From G965202665 sp965243835 (GTDB lineage: Bacteria; Actinomycetota; Acidimicrobiia; Spongiisociales; Spongiisociaceae): a stretch of DNA of 64,000 nt. The notes below the pieces were generated by a model that saw nothing but the letters and a program-made list of their open reading frames with translations, made no database searches and had not been told where the DNA came from. A program made the translations under genes and the position numbers. The stretch lies in contig OZ251578.1 of NCBI GenBank assembly GCA_965243835.1, positions 744,001-808,000 on the forward strand, written 5' to 3'. Below, one piece after another: positions 48,852 to 57,737 of this stretch; position 1 is the stretch's first letter, and every line of letters begins with the position of its first letter.

Positions 48852-51485
48852 TTAGTTGGAGCTTCTCCGGCGGGGGGTGCGGGGTTTGGGGGGCCACTTG
48901 CCGTCGGCTTTCATTTTTTGGCGACGGGACTCCAATAGTTCCGCGGCTCGTTGTTGGGTCAGGCCCTCCACCGTGTCGTTTTTGCGCAGGCTGGCGTTTA
49001 CTACCCCGTCGGTTACGTAGAGTCCGAAGCGGCCGTCTTTGACCAGCACCGTGCCGCCCGACTCGGGGTCGGGGCCCAACTCTTTCAGCGGGGGGGCGGC
49101 GCTTCGGCCCTGGCCGCGGGCCGGTTTGGGTTGTTTGAACAGGGCGACCGCCTCCTCCAGGGTTATGTCCAGGATTTGCCGTTCGGAAACCAGGTTGCGG
49201 GTTTCGGAACCCATCATTAAATAAGGGCCGTAGCGTCCGTTGTTGGCGATGATCGCCTCCCCGGTGTCGGGGTGGGGGCCCACCTCCCGGGGGATGGACA
49301 GAAGGCGCAGGGCGTCGTCCAGGCTCAACGCGTCCAGTTCCATATCCTTGAACAGGGAGGCCCGCCGGGGTTTGCTTTTGGCTCCTTTGGCGCCGGCGCC
49401 GCCCTCCCCCAGTTGCACGTAGGGTCCGTAGCGTCCGGTCAGGCCCAGCACCACCTCGCCGGTGTCGGGGTCGGTGCCCAGGATTTTCTGGGAGGGGGCC
49501 TCCAGCAGTTCCGCCGCCCGCTCCAAGGTGAGTTCGTCCGGGGGCAGGTCGGGGGGGATGGAAGCCGAGGCGTCCCCCCGGGTCAGGAAAGGCCCGTAGC
49601 GTCCCACCCTGGCGTACACCGACCGCCCCATTTCGTCGTCGCCGATGTGGAGGTTCAGTTTCTCGTAGTCGATGCGGCCCGTGTTCTCCTCCGAAACCAT
49701 CGTCCGCAACCCGGGGGCGCCGTTGCCGTAGAAGAAGCGGCGCAACCAGGGGGCCCGGCTCTCCTCGCCCCGGGCGATCCGGTCCAGGTCGTCTTCCATG
49801 CGGGCCGTGAAATCCAAATCCACCAACTCCTGGAAGTAATTTTCCAAAAGGGCCACGGTGGTGAAAGCCGTAAAAGAGGGGACCAGGGCCGCCTCCTTTT
49901 TCCAGACGTATTCGCGGTCGATGATGCGGCTGATGATGCTGGCGTAAGTGGAGGGGCGTCCGATGCCCCGCTCCTCCAGTTCTTTCACCAACGTGGCCTC
50001 CGTGAATCGGGCGGGGGGTTTGGTGCGATGGTGCTTGGCCGTAACTTCCCGGGCGGTGGTCGGATCTCCCTCCGCCAGGTCGGGCAACAGGCGCTCCCGA
50101 TCCTCCAGTTCCGCCTCCGGGTCGTCGGCGCCCGCCACGTAGGCCCGCAGAAAACCGGGGAAGGTGATGGTCTTTCCGGAAGCGGTGAACTCCAACTCCG
50201 TGCCCCGGGCGGTCGTCCCGGCCAGGACCATTTTGGTGGTGGAGCCGCGGGCGGAGGCCATCTGCGAGGCCAGGGTGCGGTTCCAAATCAGTTCGTACAC
50301 CGCCTGCTGATCCTTGTCCCCGATGTCCGCCGCCGCTTGCCGGGGGTCGCGCCACCTCTCCCCGGCGGGGCGGATCGCTTCGTGGGCCTCTTGGGCGTTT
50401 TTGGCCTTGGTCGCGTAGTTGCGGGGCTTGGCGGACAGGTATTCGGAACCGAATCGTTCCCGGATGATGCTGCGGGCCTGCTCCACCGCCCCCGGGGCCA
50501 GGGTGGTGCTGTCGGTGCGCATATAGGTGATGAACCCTTTTTCGTACAAGCCCTGGGCGGCCCGCATGGTGCGGGCGGCGTTGAAGCGCCGTTTGCGCGA
50601 GGCCTCCTGTTGCAAGGTGGAGGTGCGGAAAGGGGGGTAGGGGTTGCGGGTGTAGGGTTTTCTTTCCACCGACCGCACCGGAAAGTCCCGCCCCTGCGCC
50701 TCCTCGGCCAAGGCCGCGGCCCGGTCGGCGTCCAACTGCGCCGCCCGGGGGTTGGTCATCTCCCCCTGCGCGTTGAAATCCTTGCCGCCGACGGGGGCGG
50801 CCCCGTCGATGGAGGACAGGCGGGCGGTCAGGGACTCATCGCTCGGGGCGGCGAACACCCCCTCCAAACTCCACCAGTCCGCCGACCGGTGCGCCATGCG
50901 CGCCCGCTCCCGTTGCACCACCATCCGCACCGCCACGCTCTGCACCCGCCCCGCCGACAGGCCGGACTTGACCTTGGCCCACAGCACCGGCGACACGCCC
51001 CACCCCACCAGCCGGTCCAGGGTGCGGCGGGCTTCCTGGGCGTCCACCAGGTCCTGGTCGATGGCGCGGGGGTTGGCCAGGGAGGCCCGGATGGCTTCCC
51101 TGGTTATCTCGTGAAACACCATCCGGCGCACCGGCACCTTGGGTTGCAAAACCTCCACCAGGTGCCAGGCTATGGCCTCCCCCTCCCGGTCCTCGTCGGT
51201 GGCCAGGTACAACTCCGAGGCCTCTTTGAGCAGGCCTTTCAGTTCCCTGATGGTTTTCCGGCTGTTTTCCGACACCACGTACAAGGGCTCGAAATCCCGC
51301 TCCACGTTGACGCCCCAGTCCTTGGCCCACGACTGGTCGCGGTAGCTTTCCGGGATGTCCTTTTTGGAGCCGGGCAGATCGCGCACATGCCCCACCGAGG
51401 ACGCCACCCGGTAGTCCGGGCCCAGAAAGCGGCCGATGGTGCGGGCCTTGGTCGGCGACTCGACGATCAACAGTGGTTTGGACAT
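48852..51485 (-). CDS. topA: DNA topoisomerase I
   Basis: This type IA topoisomerase (877 residues) relaxes negative supercoils. It has the TOPRIM domain (LLIVESPTKARTIGRFLG; LATDEDREGEAIAWHL) and the catalytic tyrosine segment GFITYMRTDSTTLAPGA. The C-terminal tail has topo_C-type repeats (GRYGPYVQLGEGGAG, NNGRYGPYLMMGSE, DGRFGLYVTDG) in place of zinc fingers, as in other actinobacteria, and a basic end (KPRTPRRRSSN). The ATG follows GAAGGAG, with a good promoter upstream. In mycobacteria topA lies near the helicase and holB; here the SLH island lies between helicase and topA. Confidence 0.95.
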   Translation of the reverse strand: MSKPLLIVESPTKARTIGRFLGPDYRVASSVGHVRDLPGSKKDIPESYRDQSWAKDWGVNVERDFEPLYVVSENSRKTIRELKGLLKEASELYLATDEDREGEAIAWHLVEVLQPKVPVRRMVFHEITREAIRASLANPRAIDQDLVDAQEARRTLDRLVGWGVSPVLWAKVKSGLSAGRVQSVAVRMVVQRERARMAHRSADWWSLEGVFAAPSDESLTARLSSIDGAAPVGGKDFNAQGEMTNPRAAQLDADRAAALAEEAQGRDFPVRSVERKPYTRNPYPPFRTSTLQQEASRKRRFNAARTMRAAQGLYEKGFITYMRTDSTTLAPGAVEQARSIIRERFGSEYLSAKPRNYATKAKNAQEAHEAIRPAGERWRDPRQAAADIGDKDQQAVYELIWNRTLASQMASARGSTTKMVLAGTTARGTELEFTASGKTITFPGFLRAYVAGADDPEAELEDRERLLPDLAEGDPTTAREVTAKHHRTKPPARFTEATLVKELEERGIGRPSTYASIISRIIDREYVWKKEAALVPSFTAFTTVALLENYFQELVDLDFTARMEDDLDRIARGEESRAPWLRRFFYGNGAPGLRTMVSEENTGRIDYEKLNLHIGDDEMGRSVYARVGRYGPFLTRGDASASIPPDLPPDELTLERAAELLEAPSQKILGTDPDTGEVVLGLTGRYGPYVQLGEGGAGAKGAKSKPRRASLFKDMELDALSLDDALRLLSIPREVGPHPDTGEAIIANNGRYGPYLMMGSETRNLVSERQILDITLEEAVALFKQPKPARGQGRSAAPPLKELGPDPESGGTVLVKDGRFGLYVTDGVVNASLRKNDTVEGLTQQRAAELLESRRQKMKADGKWPPKPRTPRRRSSN

Positions 51486-51532
51486 TGTGACTCCTTCAAC
51501 GCTTTTAATACTTTTTAATGCCCCTGGTGCTT

Positions 51533-51562
51533 TTAATACTCCCCCGGTGCGACATTTGTCAA
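51533..51562 (-). promoter_or_regulatory. topA promoter
   Basis: TTGACA (51562-51557) and TATTAA (51538-51533) are 18 bp apart. The intergenic stretch 51500-51545 holds two direct copies of a GCTTTTAATAC element, which might bind a regulator or respond to supercoiling. Confidence 0.6.
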
Positions 51563-51739
51563 GAAAGGGAAAAACTATGTTACCCGTTTTGCGGGCGGCG
51601 CGCGAGCCCGCCGGGTCGTCCCGGCGGATGGCGGATGCGGATCGGCGGGGGCCGGGGGATGCGTTTCCCCGTTTCCTGGTAGTTTTACCCGGTTACCGAC
51701 CCGGAGGCCGACCTGTTACGTCGTGGACCCTTCGCCCGC

Positions 51740-53059
51740 TTGTGGTGGGCGAGCGCCGCTTCATCCTGGGGGGATTGGATTACCTTTTTCGCCACCCTGG
51801 TGCTGGCCAATCGCATCGGCGGCAACAGCGCGGTGCTGGTGCCGCTGATCAGCCGCATCGTGCCCGGGTTGGCGCTGGGGTCGTTGGCCGGGGTGGTGGC
51901 CGACCGCTACGACCGCAAATTCCTGATGGTGTTTTCGGACCTGGGGCGGGGGGTGGTGGTGCTGCTGTTCCTGTTCGCGCAGAACCTGGTGATGATCGCG
52001 GTCATATCCGCCCTGCTGGAGGTGCTGACGATGATCCGCCAGCCGGCCCGGGAGGCGGCCATCCCCACCCTGGTGCCGAAAGAGAAGTTGGTGCAGGCCA
52101 ACAGCCTGTCCCTGGCCGCCGCCTACGGAACCGCCCCGCTGGGGGCGGCCGCTTGGTCGGGGCTGGCCGCCCTGTTTGCGGTCCTCGGGGCGCTGGGGCC
52201 GATCGACCGGGGCCCGGATCTGGCTTTTGCGGTGGACTCCCTCACCTTTTTCGCCTCCGGGGCGCTGATGCTGACCATTTCCGTTCCCAAGCCGGAGTTG
52301 GCCGGGCGGGCCTCCGCCGCCCCCGCCCGCTTCGACTGGCGGCAACCCTTGCGGGACCTGGTGGACGGGTTCGCCTTCGTGGTGCGCACCGGGTCGGTGC
52401 GGCGGGTGGTGCTGGGGATGGCGGTGGCCCTGTTCGGCGGCGGGGCCCTGTTGCCGTTGGGACAGTCCTTCGCCCGGGACGTGCTGGGGGCGGGGGAGAC
52501 CGGGTTCGGCTTTCTGGTCACCGCCCTGGGAGCGGGGGTGGGAGTGGGTATGCTGGGGGTGGCCCTGTTCGGCAACCGGGGTTCCCGGCATGATTTGGCC
52601 TACGCCTTGGGTTTGTGCGTGACCGGAATTGCTGTTGGTTTCATGGCCTTCGCCGAGACCATCTGGGGAGCGTCGGGGTGGAGCATCGTAGCGGGGGCGG
52701 GCACCGGGTTCGCCTACGTGATGGGGTTCACCCATCTGCATCACATTGTGGACGACACCCTGCGGGGGCGGACCTTCGCCGCCCTGTTCACCCTGGTGCG
52801 CAGCGCCATGCTGGTGTCGTTCACGGTGGCGGTGTTGGTGGCCTCCGGCTTGGACGGGCGTTTCCCCGCCCCCTTCGACAACGGGATCCGCAACGTGTTC
52901 GTCATCGCCGGGGGGCTGATCGTCATCACCGGGGCGATTTCGGTGCTGAGCATCCGCTCCGGTTTGCGTCCCGCCCTGTCCGCGGAGATGCGGGAGTCCC
53001 TGGAGGATGCCTCCCACGCCCTGGGCGGGGTGAAAGGCAAACGCAAGGGAAGCCGCTAG
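51740..53059 (+). CDS. MFS transporter with probable 5' frameshift
   Basis: The product is a major facilitator protein with about 12 spans (WITFFATLVLANRIGG; GLALGSLAGVVADRYDRKFLMVFSDLGRG with the loop 2-3 motif; SMALR-type loop in the C half), possibly an efflux pump of the MFS_3 group. The frame has only a TTG at 51740, inside the first span and without a ribosome site. Upstream in the same frame (from 51683) lies DPEADLLRRGPFARLWW, a normal MFS N-terminus, but no start codon. A good start with AGAAAGGGA exists at 51577 in another frame. A one-base shift near 51670-51690, real or a sequence error, would join them. If real, the gene is broken or frameshift-dependent. Confidence 0.8.
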   Translation: MWWASAASSWGDWITFFATLVLANRIGGNSAVLVPLISRIVPGLALGSLAGVVADRYDRKFLMVFSDLGRGVVVLLFLFAQNLVMIAVISALLEVLTMIRQPAREAAIPTLVPKEKLVQANSLSLAAAYGTAPLGAAAWSGLAALFAVLGALGPIDRGPDLAFAVDSLTFFASGALMLTISVPKPELAGRASAAPARFDWRQPLRDLVDGFAFVVRTGSVRRVVLGMAVALFGGGALLPLGQSFARDVLGAGETGFGFLVTALGAGVGVGMLGVALFGNRGSRHDLAYALGLCVTGIAVGFMAFAETIWGASGWSIVAGAGTGFAYVMGFTHLHHIVDDTLRGRTFAALFTLVRSAMLVSFTVAVLVASGLDGRFPAPFDNGIRNVFVIAGGLIVITGAISVLSIRSGLRPALSAEMRESLEDASHALGGVKGKRKGSR

Positions 53060-53068
53060 GGGGCCGGG

Positions 53069-53704
53069 ATGAGTTTCTACATCGCCTTGGAGGGAATTGA
53101 CGGGGCGGGCAAAACCACCTGCCAACGGGAAATGGCGGAATGGTTGCGGGGGCGGGGGCAGGAGGCGGTGTGCGTCCGCGAACCGGGGGACACCCCGGTG
53201 GGGCGATCCATCCGCAACCTGCTTCTGGAAGGGGCCTCCCTGGCCCCTTGGGCGGAGGCGGCCATGTTCGCCGCCGACCGGGCGCAACTGGCGGAGGAAG
53301 TGGTGCGTCCCGCCTTGGAGCGGGGGGCGTGGATCGTCAGCGACCGGTCGGTGTATTCGTCGCTGGCCTACCAGGGAGCCGGACGGGGGTTGGGGATGGA
53401 GCAGGTGCGCGCTATGAACGAGGCGGCGCTGGGCGGGGCTTGGCCGGACTTGGTGGTGCTGTTGGAAGTGGATGCGGAGACGGGGGCCGCCCGGCAGAGC
53501 CGCCCGGATCGGATCGGATCCGAAACGGCCTCTTTTATGAGGGCGGCCGCCGAGGCCTACCGCCGGTTGGCGCGAACCGAAGTCAGCCGGTTCATCACGG
53601 TGGACGCCTCCCGCCCGCTCCCGGAGGTGACGGCGGAGGCCATCCGGCGGGTGGGGGAGCGGGTGAGCATGCAGATGCCGCTCTGGAAACCGGCCGGCGA
53701 CTGA
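53069..53704 (+). CDS. tmk: Thymidylate kinase
   Basis: Tmk phosphorylates dTMP to dTDP. The 211-residue protein has the P-loop LEGIDGAGKTT, the DRX motif region SDRSVYSSLAYQGAGRGLG, and RPDRIGSETASFM in the LID. The P-loop has Gly-Ala in place of the Asp/Glu-Gly pattern, as in many bacterial enzymes. It follows the MFS gene by 9 bp and precedes holB by 16 bp, the common tmk-holB order. Confidence 0.9.
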   Translation: MSFYIALEGIDGAGKTTCQREMAEWLRGRGQEAVCVREPGDTPVGRSIRNLLLEGASLAPWAEAAMFAADRAQLAEEVVRPALERGAWIVSDRSVYSSLAYQGAGRGLGMEQVRAMNEAALGGAWPDLVVLLEVDAETGAARQSRPDRIGSETASFMRAAAEAYRRLARTEVSRFITVDASRPLPEVTAEAIRRVGERVSMQMPLWKPAGD

Positions 53705-53720
53705 CCGGCCCGGAAGCATT

Positions 53721-54779
53721 ATGGGTTTTGCGGGCATTATCGGGCATGAGGCCGTGTGCGAGATGTTGGAGCGGGAAGTTTCCGCTCCGGCTCATTCCTA
53801 CCTGTTCGTCGGCCTCCCCCACTTGGGCAAGGCGACCATCGCCCTGGAGTTCGCCGCCCGGCTGGTGGGGAAGCGGGAGCAGGACCGGGAGCGGGCGCGG
53901 AGGGGGGCCCACCCGGATGTAACGACGCTGGGACCGGAGGGGAAAACTGGGTTGGGAGTGGAGCAGGCCCGGGCCGCCATCGCCGCCGTCGGCCTGCGGC
54001 CGGTGGAAAGCGACCGCAAAGTGTTCATATTCGACGACGGTTCCCTGATGACCGAGGCGGCGGCCAACGCCCTTTTGAAAACCCTGGAGGAGCCGTCGGC
54101 CAGCTCCGTGCTGATCGTGGTAGCCGACTCCGAAGACGATTTGCCGCCCACGGTGGCCAGCCGGTGCCGCACCGTCCGCTTCCGGCGGGTGTCGGACGGG
54201 GAGATCATCCGGGCCCTTGCGCAACGCGGGCTCACCGGGGACCGGGCGGAGGAGACGGCCCGCATCGCCCTGGGCCGGCCCGGTTTGGCCCTTACTTTTG
54301 CGGACCGCCCGGAAGTGGGGGAGTTCCGCCGCCAATGGCTGTCGGTCCCCGGCCGGGTAACCGCCGCGCCCGGCGGGGCCTTCCGGTTGGCGGACGAGAT
54401 GCTGGAAGCCTCCGCCCCCCTTTTGCAATCTTTGGAGCGGAGCCAGAAGCGGGAGGTCGAGCAGGCGCGGGCCGGAGGCGGGGAGGTATCCCGGTCGCTG
54501 GCGGAGGGACATGAACGGGCCCGGCGCCGGGCCGCCTCCGCCCTGACCGCGGCCGGGTTGGAGCTATTGGCCTCCTGGTACATCGACGCCGTGGCCGCCC
54601 AGCACGGGGCGCCGGTGCGCAACCCGGATCTGCCTGCGGCGGAGCTGGCCAAAATCAGGCCCCGCCGGGCGGTGCGGTCGGCGGAGCGCATCCTGGGGGC
54701 GGTCGCCCAACTTCGCAACCATCAGCGCCCCCGGTTGACCCTGGCCTGGTTGTTCGCCGCCCTTGGCTCCGATACCTAG
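53721..54779 (+). CDS. holB: DNA polymerase III delta' subunit
   Basis: This clamp-loader subunit is 352 residues. It has GHEAVCEMLEREV, YLFVGLPHLGKATIALEFA (a Walker A-like loop with Ala after the Lys, so nucleotide binding may be weak or absent, as in known delta' proteins), KVFIFDDGSLMTEAAANALLKTLEEP and ASRCRTVRFRRVSD. The C-terminal collar domain is shorter and diverged. Gene order with tmk supports the call. Its 3' end overlaps the next start by 17 bp. Confidence 0.88.
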   Translation: MGFAGIIGHEAVCEMLEREVSAPAHSYLFVGLPHLGKATIALEFAARLVGKREQDRERARRGAHPDVTTLGPEGKTGLGVEQARAAIAAVGLRPVESDRKVFIFDDGSLMTEAAANALLKTLEEPSASSVLIVVADSEDDLPPTVASRCRTVRFRRVSDGEIIRALAQRGLTGDRAEETARIALGRPGLALTFADRPEVGEFRRQWLSVPGRVTAAPGGAFRLADEMLEASAPLLQSLERSQKREVEQARAGGGEVSRSLAEGHERARRRAASALTAAGLELLASWYIDAVAAQHGAPVRNPDLPAAELAKIRPRRAVRSAERILGAVAQLRNHQRPRLTLAWLFAALGSDT

Positions 54780-55407
54780 CTTCGGTCGGGGGCGGAGGGC
54801 GCTGTGGAGGGCCGCTTGGCCGGCGGCCCGGGCGGCCGCGGCGGTGTTGCCGCTGACCGTGGAACGGCGGGGCCCTCCGCCCCGGGGGGCGATGGTGGCC
54901 GTCGTCAATCACTTCTCGTTTGCGGATCCGCTCATGGCGGGTTTGGTCCTGCGCCGCCCGGTGCGCTTTTTGGCCCTGGACGAGTTGTGGGGACAGAGCC
55001 GCGCGTTGGATTGGACTTTGGCCGCCTTCGGGGCCATTCCCCTGCCGAGGGAAAGGGGGGTCCCGTTGGGGGCTTTGCGGTCGGCGGTGCGGCATTTGCT
55101 TCGCGGGGGGGCGGTGGGGGTGTTCCCCGAGGGGAGAAGGGTGGCCGAATGGGGGGAATCCCCCCTCCGGCCGGGGGCGGCCTGGTTGTCGTTGCGCACC
55201 GGGGCCCCCGTTGTGCCGGTGGCGTTGTGGGGAACCGGGCGCGTTATGCCGCGGGAGTCGATGCGGGTGCGCCGCAGTTCGGTGCGGGCGGTGGTATGCG
55301 CCGCGATCAGTCCCGCTCCTTATGCGAATCTTCCCTGTCCGGCCTCCGCCTTGACCGCGGCGGTGCGTTCCGTTTTAGACCGGGAGTTGCGCCGCTTGGC
55401 GACATAA
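54763..55407 (+). CDS. 1-acyl-sn-glycerol-3-phosphate acyltransferase (PlsC-like)
   Basis: This 214-residue acyltransferase has the catalytic HX4D motif VNHFSFADPL, the substrate-binding FPEGRR and the RTGAPVVPVALWG strand. A second segment, FGAIPLPRERG, matches motif II. It transfers an acyl chain to lysophosphatidate at the inner membrane. The likely start is a TTG at 54763 inside holB; no better start is seen. It ends 60 bp before the tRNA gene. Confidence 0.82.
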   Translation: MAPIPSFGRGRRALWRAAWPAARAAAAVLPLTVERRGPPPRGAMVAVVNHFSFADPLMAGLVLRRPVRFLALDELWGQSRALDWTLAAFGAIPLPRERGVPLGALRSAVRHLLRGGAVGVFPEGRRVAEWGESPLRPGAAWLSLRTGAPVVPVALWGTGRVMPRESMRVRRSSVRAVVCAAISPAPYANLPCPASALTAAVRSVLDRELRRLAT

Positions 55408-55452
55408 TGTCATAATAATAGCAAGTGACGCTCCGTCGGCGGACGCGGGCGG

Positions 55453-55458
55453 TATCAT
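55453..55458 (+). promoter_or_regulatory. -10 element of tRNA-Thr gene
   Basis: TATCAT ends 10 bp before the 5' end of the tRNA. No -35 at standard spacing is clear. Confidence 0.4.
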
Positions 55459-55468
55459 ACAAGGACGC

Positions 55469-55541
55469 GCCGGGGTAGCTCAGTTGGCAGAGCGGCTCAC
55501 TCGTAATGAGCAGGTCAGGGGTTCGATTCCCCTCCTCGGCT
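55469..55541 (+). tRNA. tRNA-Thr (anticodon CGT)
   Basis: A full cloverleaf: acceptor GCCGGGG with CCTCGGC (one G-T pair), D arm GCTC...GAGC-type, anticodon stem GCTCA/TGAGC around loop CTCGTAA (anticodon CGT, reading ACG), and T arm AGGGG-TTCGATT-CCCCT. Discriminator T. CCA is not encoded. No intron. Confidence 0.95.
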
Positions 55542-55678
55542 CCCGGGATCGGATCGCAAGGGTCCGGTCCAGCCGGCAACCGGACTCGGATATCGGGTTA
55601 ATACGGGGTTTGCCCGTAACCGTCGTTTATGGGTCTGACCGTATACATCCGCCGTACGGCGAGGAAACGGAGGGCCGA

Positions 55679-56260
55679 ATGGCCGACAGGGAAAATTTTG
55701 AGTGGGACGCCCTGCCCTACGCCCACGCCCTGTACTCCTACGCCCTGCGCATGGCCGGCAATCCCCAGGACGCCGAAGATTTGGTGCAGGAAACGTTTCT
55801 GCGCGCCTACCGGTCCTATGACCGGTTCGCGGAGGGCACCAATCTGCGGGCCTGGCTGTACCGCATTCTCACCAACACCTTTTTCAACCAGTACCGCCAG
55901 CGCCAGACCCGGCCCGAGGAGCTGAGCCTGGACATAACGGACGATTTCTACCTGTTCCACAAGCTGTTGCCGGAGGAGGCATCCGACCCTTCCCTGATCT
56001 CGGCGGAGGCCAAGGTGGTGGAGTCCATGTTGGCCGAGGACGTGCGCCGGGCCATCGATCAGCTCCCGGAACAATTTCGCGTGCCTATACTATTGGCTGA
56101 CCTGGAAGGCTTCTCCTACAAGGAAATCGCCTCTATGCTGGAAATCCCGATGGGGACGGTCATGTCGCGGCTGTCCCGGGGACGCAAAGGCTTGCAGAAG
56201 GCGTTATGGGAAGTAGCGAAGAAGCAAGGGCTGGCGACGGAGGGAAGCAATGGCCCTTAA
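55679..56260 (+). CDS. ECF sigma factor, SigR/SigH-like
   Basis: This 193-residue group 4 sigma factor has region 2 (LYSYALRMAGNPQDAEDLVQETFLRAYRSYDRF, then TNLRAWLYRILTNTFFNQYR) and region 4 (AIDQLPEQFRVPILLADLEGFSYKEIASMLEIPMGTVMSRLSRGRK). The ATG at 55679 has GGAGG upstream. It overlaps the anti-sigma gene by 11 bp. In actinobacteria this pair controls the thiol-oxidative stress response. I could not find a convincing SigR-type promoter in front of it. Confidence 0.88.
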   Translation: MADRENFEWDALPYAHALYSYALRMAGNPQDAEDLVQETFLRAYRSYDRFAEGTNLRAWLYRILTNTFFNQYRQRQTRPEELSLDITDDFYLFHKLLPEEASDPSLISAEAKVVESMLAEDVRRAIDQLPEQFRVPILLADLEGFSYKEIASMLEIPMGTVMSRLSRGRKGLQKALWEVAKKQGLATEGSNGP

Positions 56261-56477
56261 CAAGCGGTGCGCGCATGTAGCCGCGCTGGTAGAGAGATAT
56301 ATAGACGGCGAGTTGCGCCGAGTACGCCGCGCGCAGGTGCGAATCCATCTCCGCAATTGCCCCTTCTGCGAGAAAGCCCTTAACTTCCAAAAGAACTTGC
56401 GCATCGCCATCCGGCGGAAAGTACATCTGCAAGCCCCTCCCGAATTAGTGGAACGCATCCGCCGCTCCCTCAACTAA
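56250..56477 (+). CDS. Zinc-binding anti-sigma factor, RsrA-like
   Basis: A 75-residue protein with the ZAS signature HLRNCPFC (Hx3Cx2C) and an upstream Cys-His set (KRCAHVAALVERYIDGEL). In RsrA/RshA the zinc-bound cysteines form a disulfide on oxidation and release the sigma factor. Its coupling to the sigma gene supports the same role. Confidence 0.85.
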   Translation: MALNKRCAHVAALVERYIDGELRRVRRAQVRIHLRNCPFCEKALNFQKNLRIAIRRKVHLQAPPELVERIRRSLN

Positions 56478-56503
56478 CCCTCCCCCCTCCCTCCCGGATT
56501 ACC

Positions 56504-57445
56504 GTGGCCCCGGATTCGCAAGCCCCGACGCGGCGCGGCCTGCGCCGGAAGGTGGCCGCCTCCGCCACCGCTCCCTTCGGCCATGTCCGCTATCCCCTGT
56601 CCGACACCCTCCGCTACCCGGGCGATCCGGGGATGTGCGGTCCCGGGTCGGTTTCCTGGACGGTGCTCGGGGACGTAGCCGCTTTCGCAGGCGGCATCCG
56701 GGCCTTGCTGGTCCAGGCCGCCCATCCGGAGGCGGCGGCGGGCGTTGACCGGCATTCCTCTTACGAGCACGACCCGTTGGGGAGGCTGTCCCGCACCTCC
56801 GCCTATGTGACCGCCACCACTTTCGGGGCCGGGGCGGAGGCGGAGGCGGCGGTGGAGCGGGTGCGGGCCGCGCACCGTCCGGTGCGGGGGATCTCCCATA
56901 GGGGGCGGCCCTACGCCGCCGATGATCCGCCGCTTCTGGCCTGGGTGCACAACGTGCTCACCGAGTCGTTTCTGGCCGCCAACCAGTGGTACGGGAGGGT
57001 GCGCCTCACCCCCGCCGAGGAGGACCGGTTCACGGCCGAACAGGCCGGCATCGGACGGAGAATGGGGGCGGATCCGGTTCCCACCCGGGCGGAGGAGTTG
57101 CGCCGGTGGGTGGCGCATCACCCCGACCTGGGACCCTCTCCCGGCCTGCGCCGGGCCTTGCGGTTTCTGGCCGACCCGCCGCTGGGGCGCACCCAACGCG
57201 CCGGGTACCGTTTGCTCTACGCGGGGGCGGTCGCTTCCCTGCCGGAGGAGGTCCGCCGGGTGACCGGATTGCGGTCCCGTCCGGGCGGGGCCCTGCTGGG
57301 GCGCCGGGCGGTTTCTTTTCTCCGCTGGGCGCTGGGTTCCTCCCCATCCTGGAACCTGGCCCTGATGCGCGTCGGCGTCCCCGTCCCCGATGGCCTGTTC
57401 CGGCAACCCCTGCCCGTCCCGCCTCCCCCGGCCGGGGAGGCCTGA
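56504..57445 (+). CDS. DUF2236 oxygenase (MpaB/latex-clearing protein-like)
   Basis: This 313-residue protein starts with GTG at 56504. It carries family segments GGIRALLVQAAHPEAAAGVDRHSSYEHDPLGRLSRTSAYVTATTFG and WVHNVLTESFLAANQWYG, with His residues of the putative haem or metal site. Members include the mycophenolic acid MpaB and rubber oxygenase Lcp relatives, but most bacterial ones have unknown substrates. Its last ~385 bp, with the RNA region behind it, is repeated twice downstream as decayed copies. Confidence 0.85.
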   Translation: MAPDSQAPTRRGLRRKVAASATAPFGHVRYPLSDTLRYPGDPGMCGPGSVSWTVLGDVAAFAGGIRALLVQAAHPEAAAGVDRHSSYEHDPLGRLSRTSAYVTATTFGAGAEAEAAVERVRAAHRPVRGISHRGRPYAADDPPLLAWVHNVLTESFLAANQWYGRVRLTPAEEDRFTAEQAGIGRRMGADPVPTRAEELRRWVAHHPDLGPSPGLRRALRFLADPPLGRTQRAGYRLLYAGAVASLPEEVRRVTGLRSRPGGALLGRRAVSFLRWALGSSPSWNLALMRVGVPVPDGLFRQPLPVPPPPAGEA

Positions 57446-57461
57446 GCCGTGTCGGGACTCC

Positions 57462-57543
57462 CAAAAAAGAACGAACCCCGCGGCCGCGGGGTTCGTTGGC
57501 CCAGGGCCGTGGACCTGGGGGGGTCATAGTGTTGTCAACAACA
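57462..57543 (-). ncRNA. C-rich small RNA candidate A1
   Basis: Minus-strand promoter TTGACA (57578-57573), 17 bp, TATGCT (57555-57550). The predicted ~80-nt RNA starts near 57543 with a GUUGU/ACAAC stem, then seven C, a short stem, and a perfect 28-nt palindrome (57470-57497) followed by CTTTTTT: an intrinsic terminator. It resembles actinobacterial 6C RNAs. Confidence 0.65.
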
Positions 57544-57589
57544 GTTACAAGCATACATAGGGACGTATCGCCTGTCAATCTTAAGTGTC

Positions 57590-57667
57590 GGTTTAAGATC
57601 AGACCCCGCCGCGGCGGGGTCTGAAACCTAGGTCATTTACATCCCTAGGGGGGGCATATGTTGCAAC
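57590..57667 (-). ncRNA. C-rich small RNA candidate B1
   Basis: Promoter TGGACA (57703-57698), 18 bp, TATACT (57679-57674). The RNA would start near 57667 with GUUGCAAC, AUAUG, seven C, a CCUAGG/CCUAGG stem and a 26-nt palindrome (57599-57624). The U tract is weak, so transcripts might run on into A1. Confidence 0.55.
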
Positions 57668-57737
57668 GCAATCAGTATAGCACAGTGGTGTGTTTATTGT
57701 CCAGTTCCTATGGGTAAAACCTGCAAGGCGCCACCGA

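Noticed and set aside
57470..57497. Palindrome read as the terminator of the DUF2236 gene on the plus strand
   Set aside because: The T tract follows the stem only on the minus strand (A tract before it on the plus strand), so it terminates minus-strand transcription; a secondary role for the plus strand cannot be excluded.
57462..57543. A leader peptide (MTPPGPRPW) in RNA A1 suggesting attenuation
   Set aside because: The ATG is absent in A2 and A3 (AACG in its place) and there is no Shine-Dalgarno, so a coding role is not conserved.
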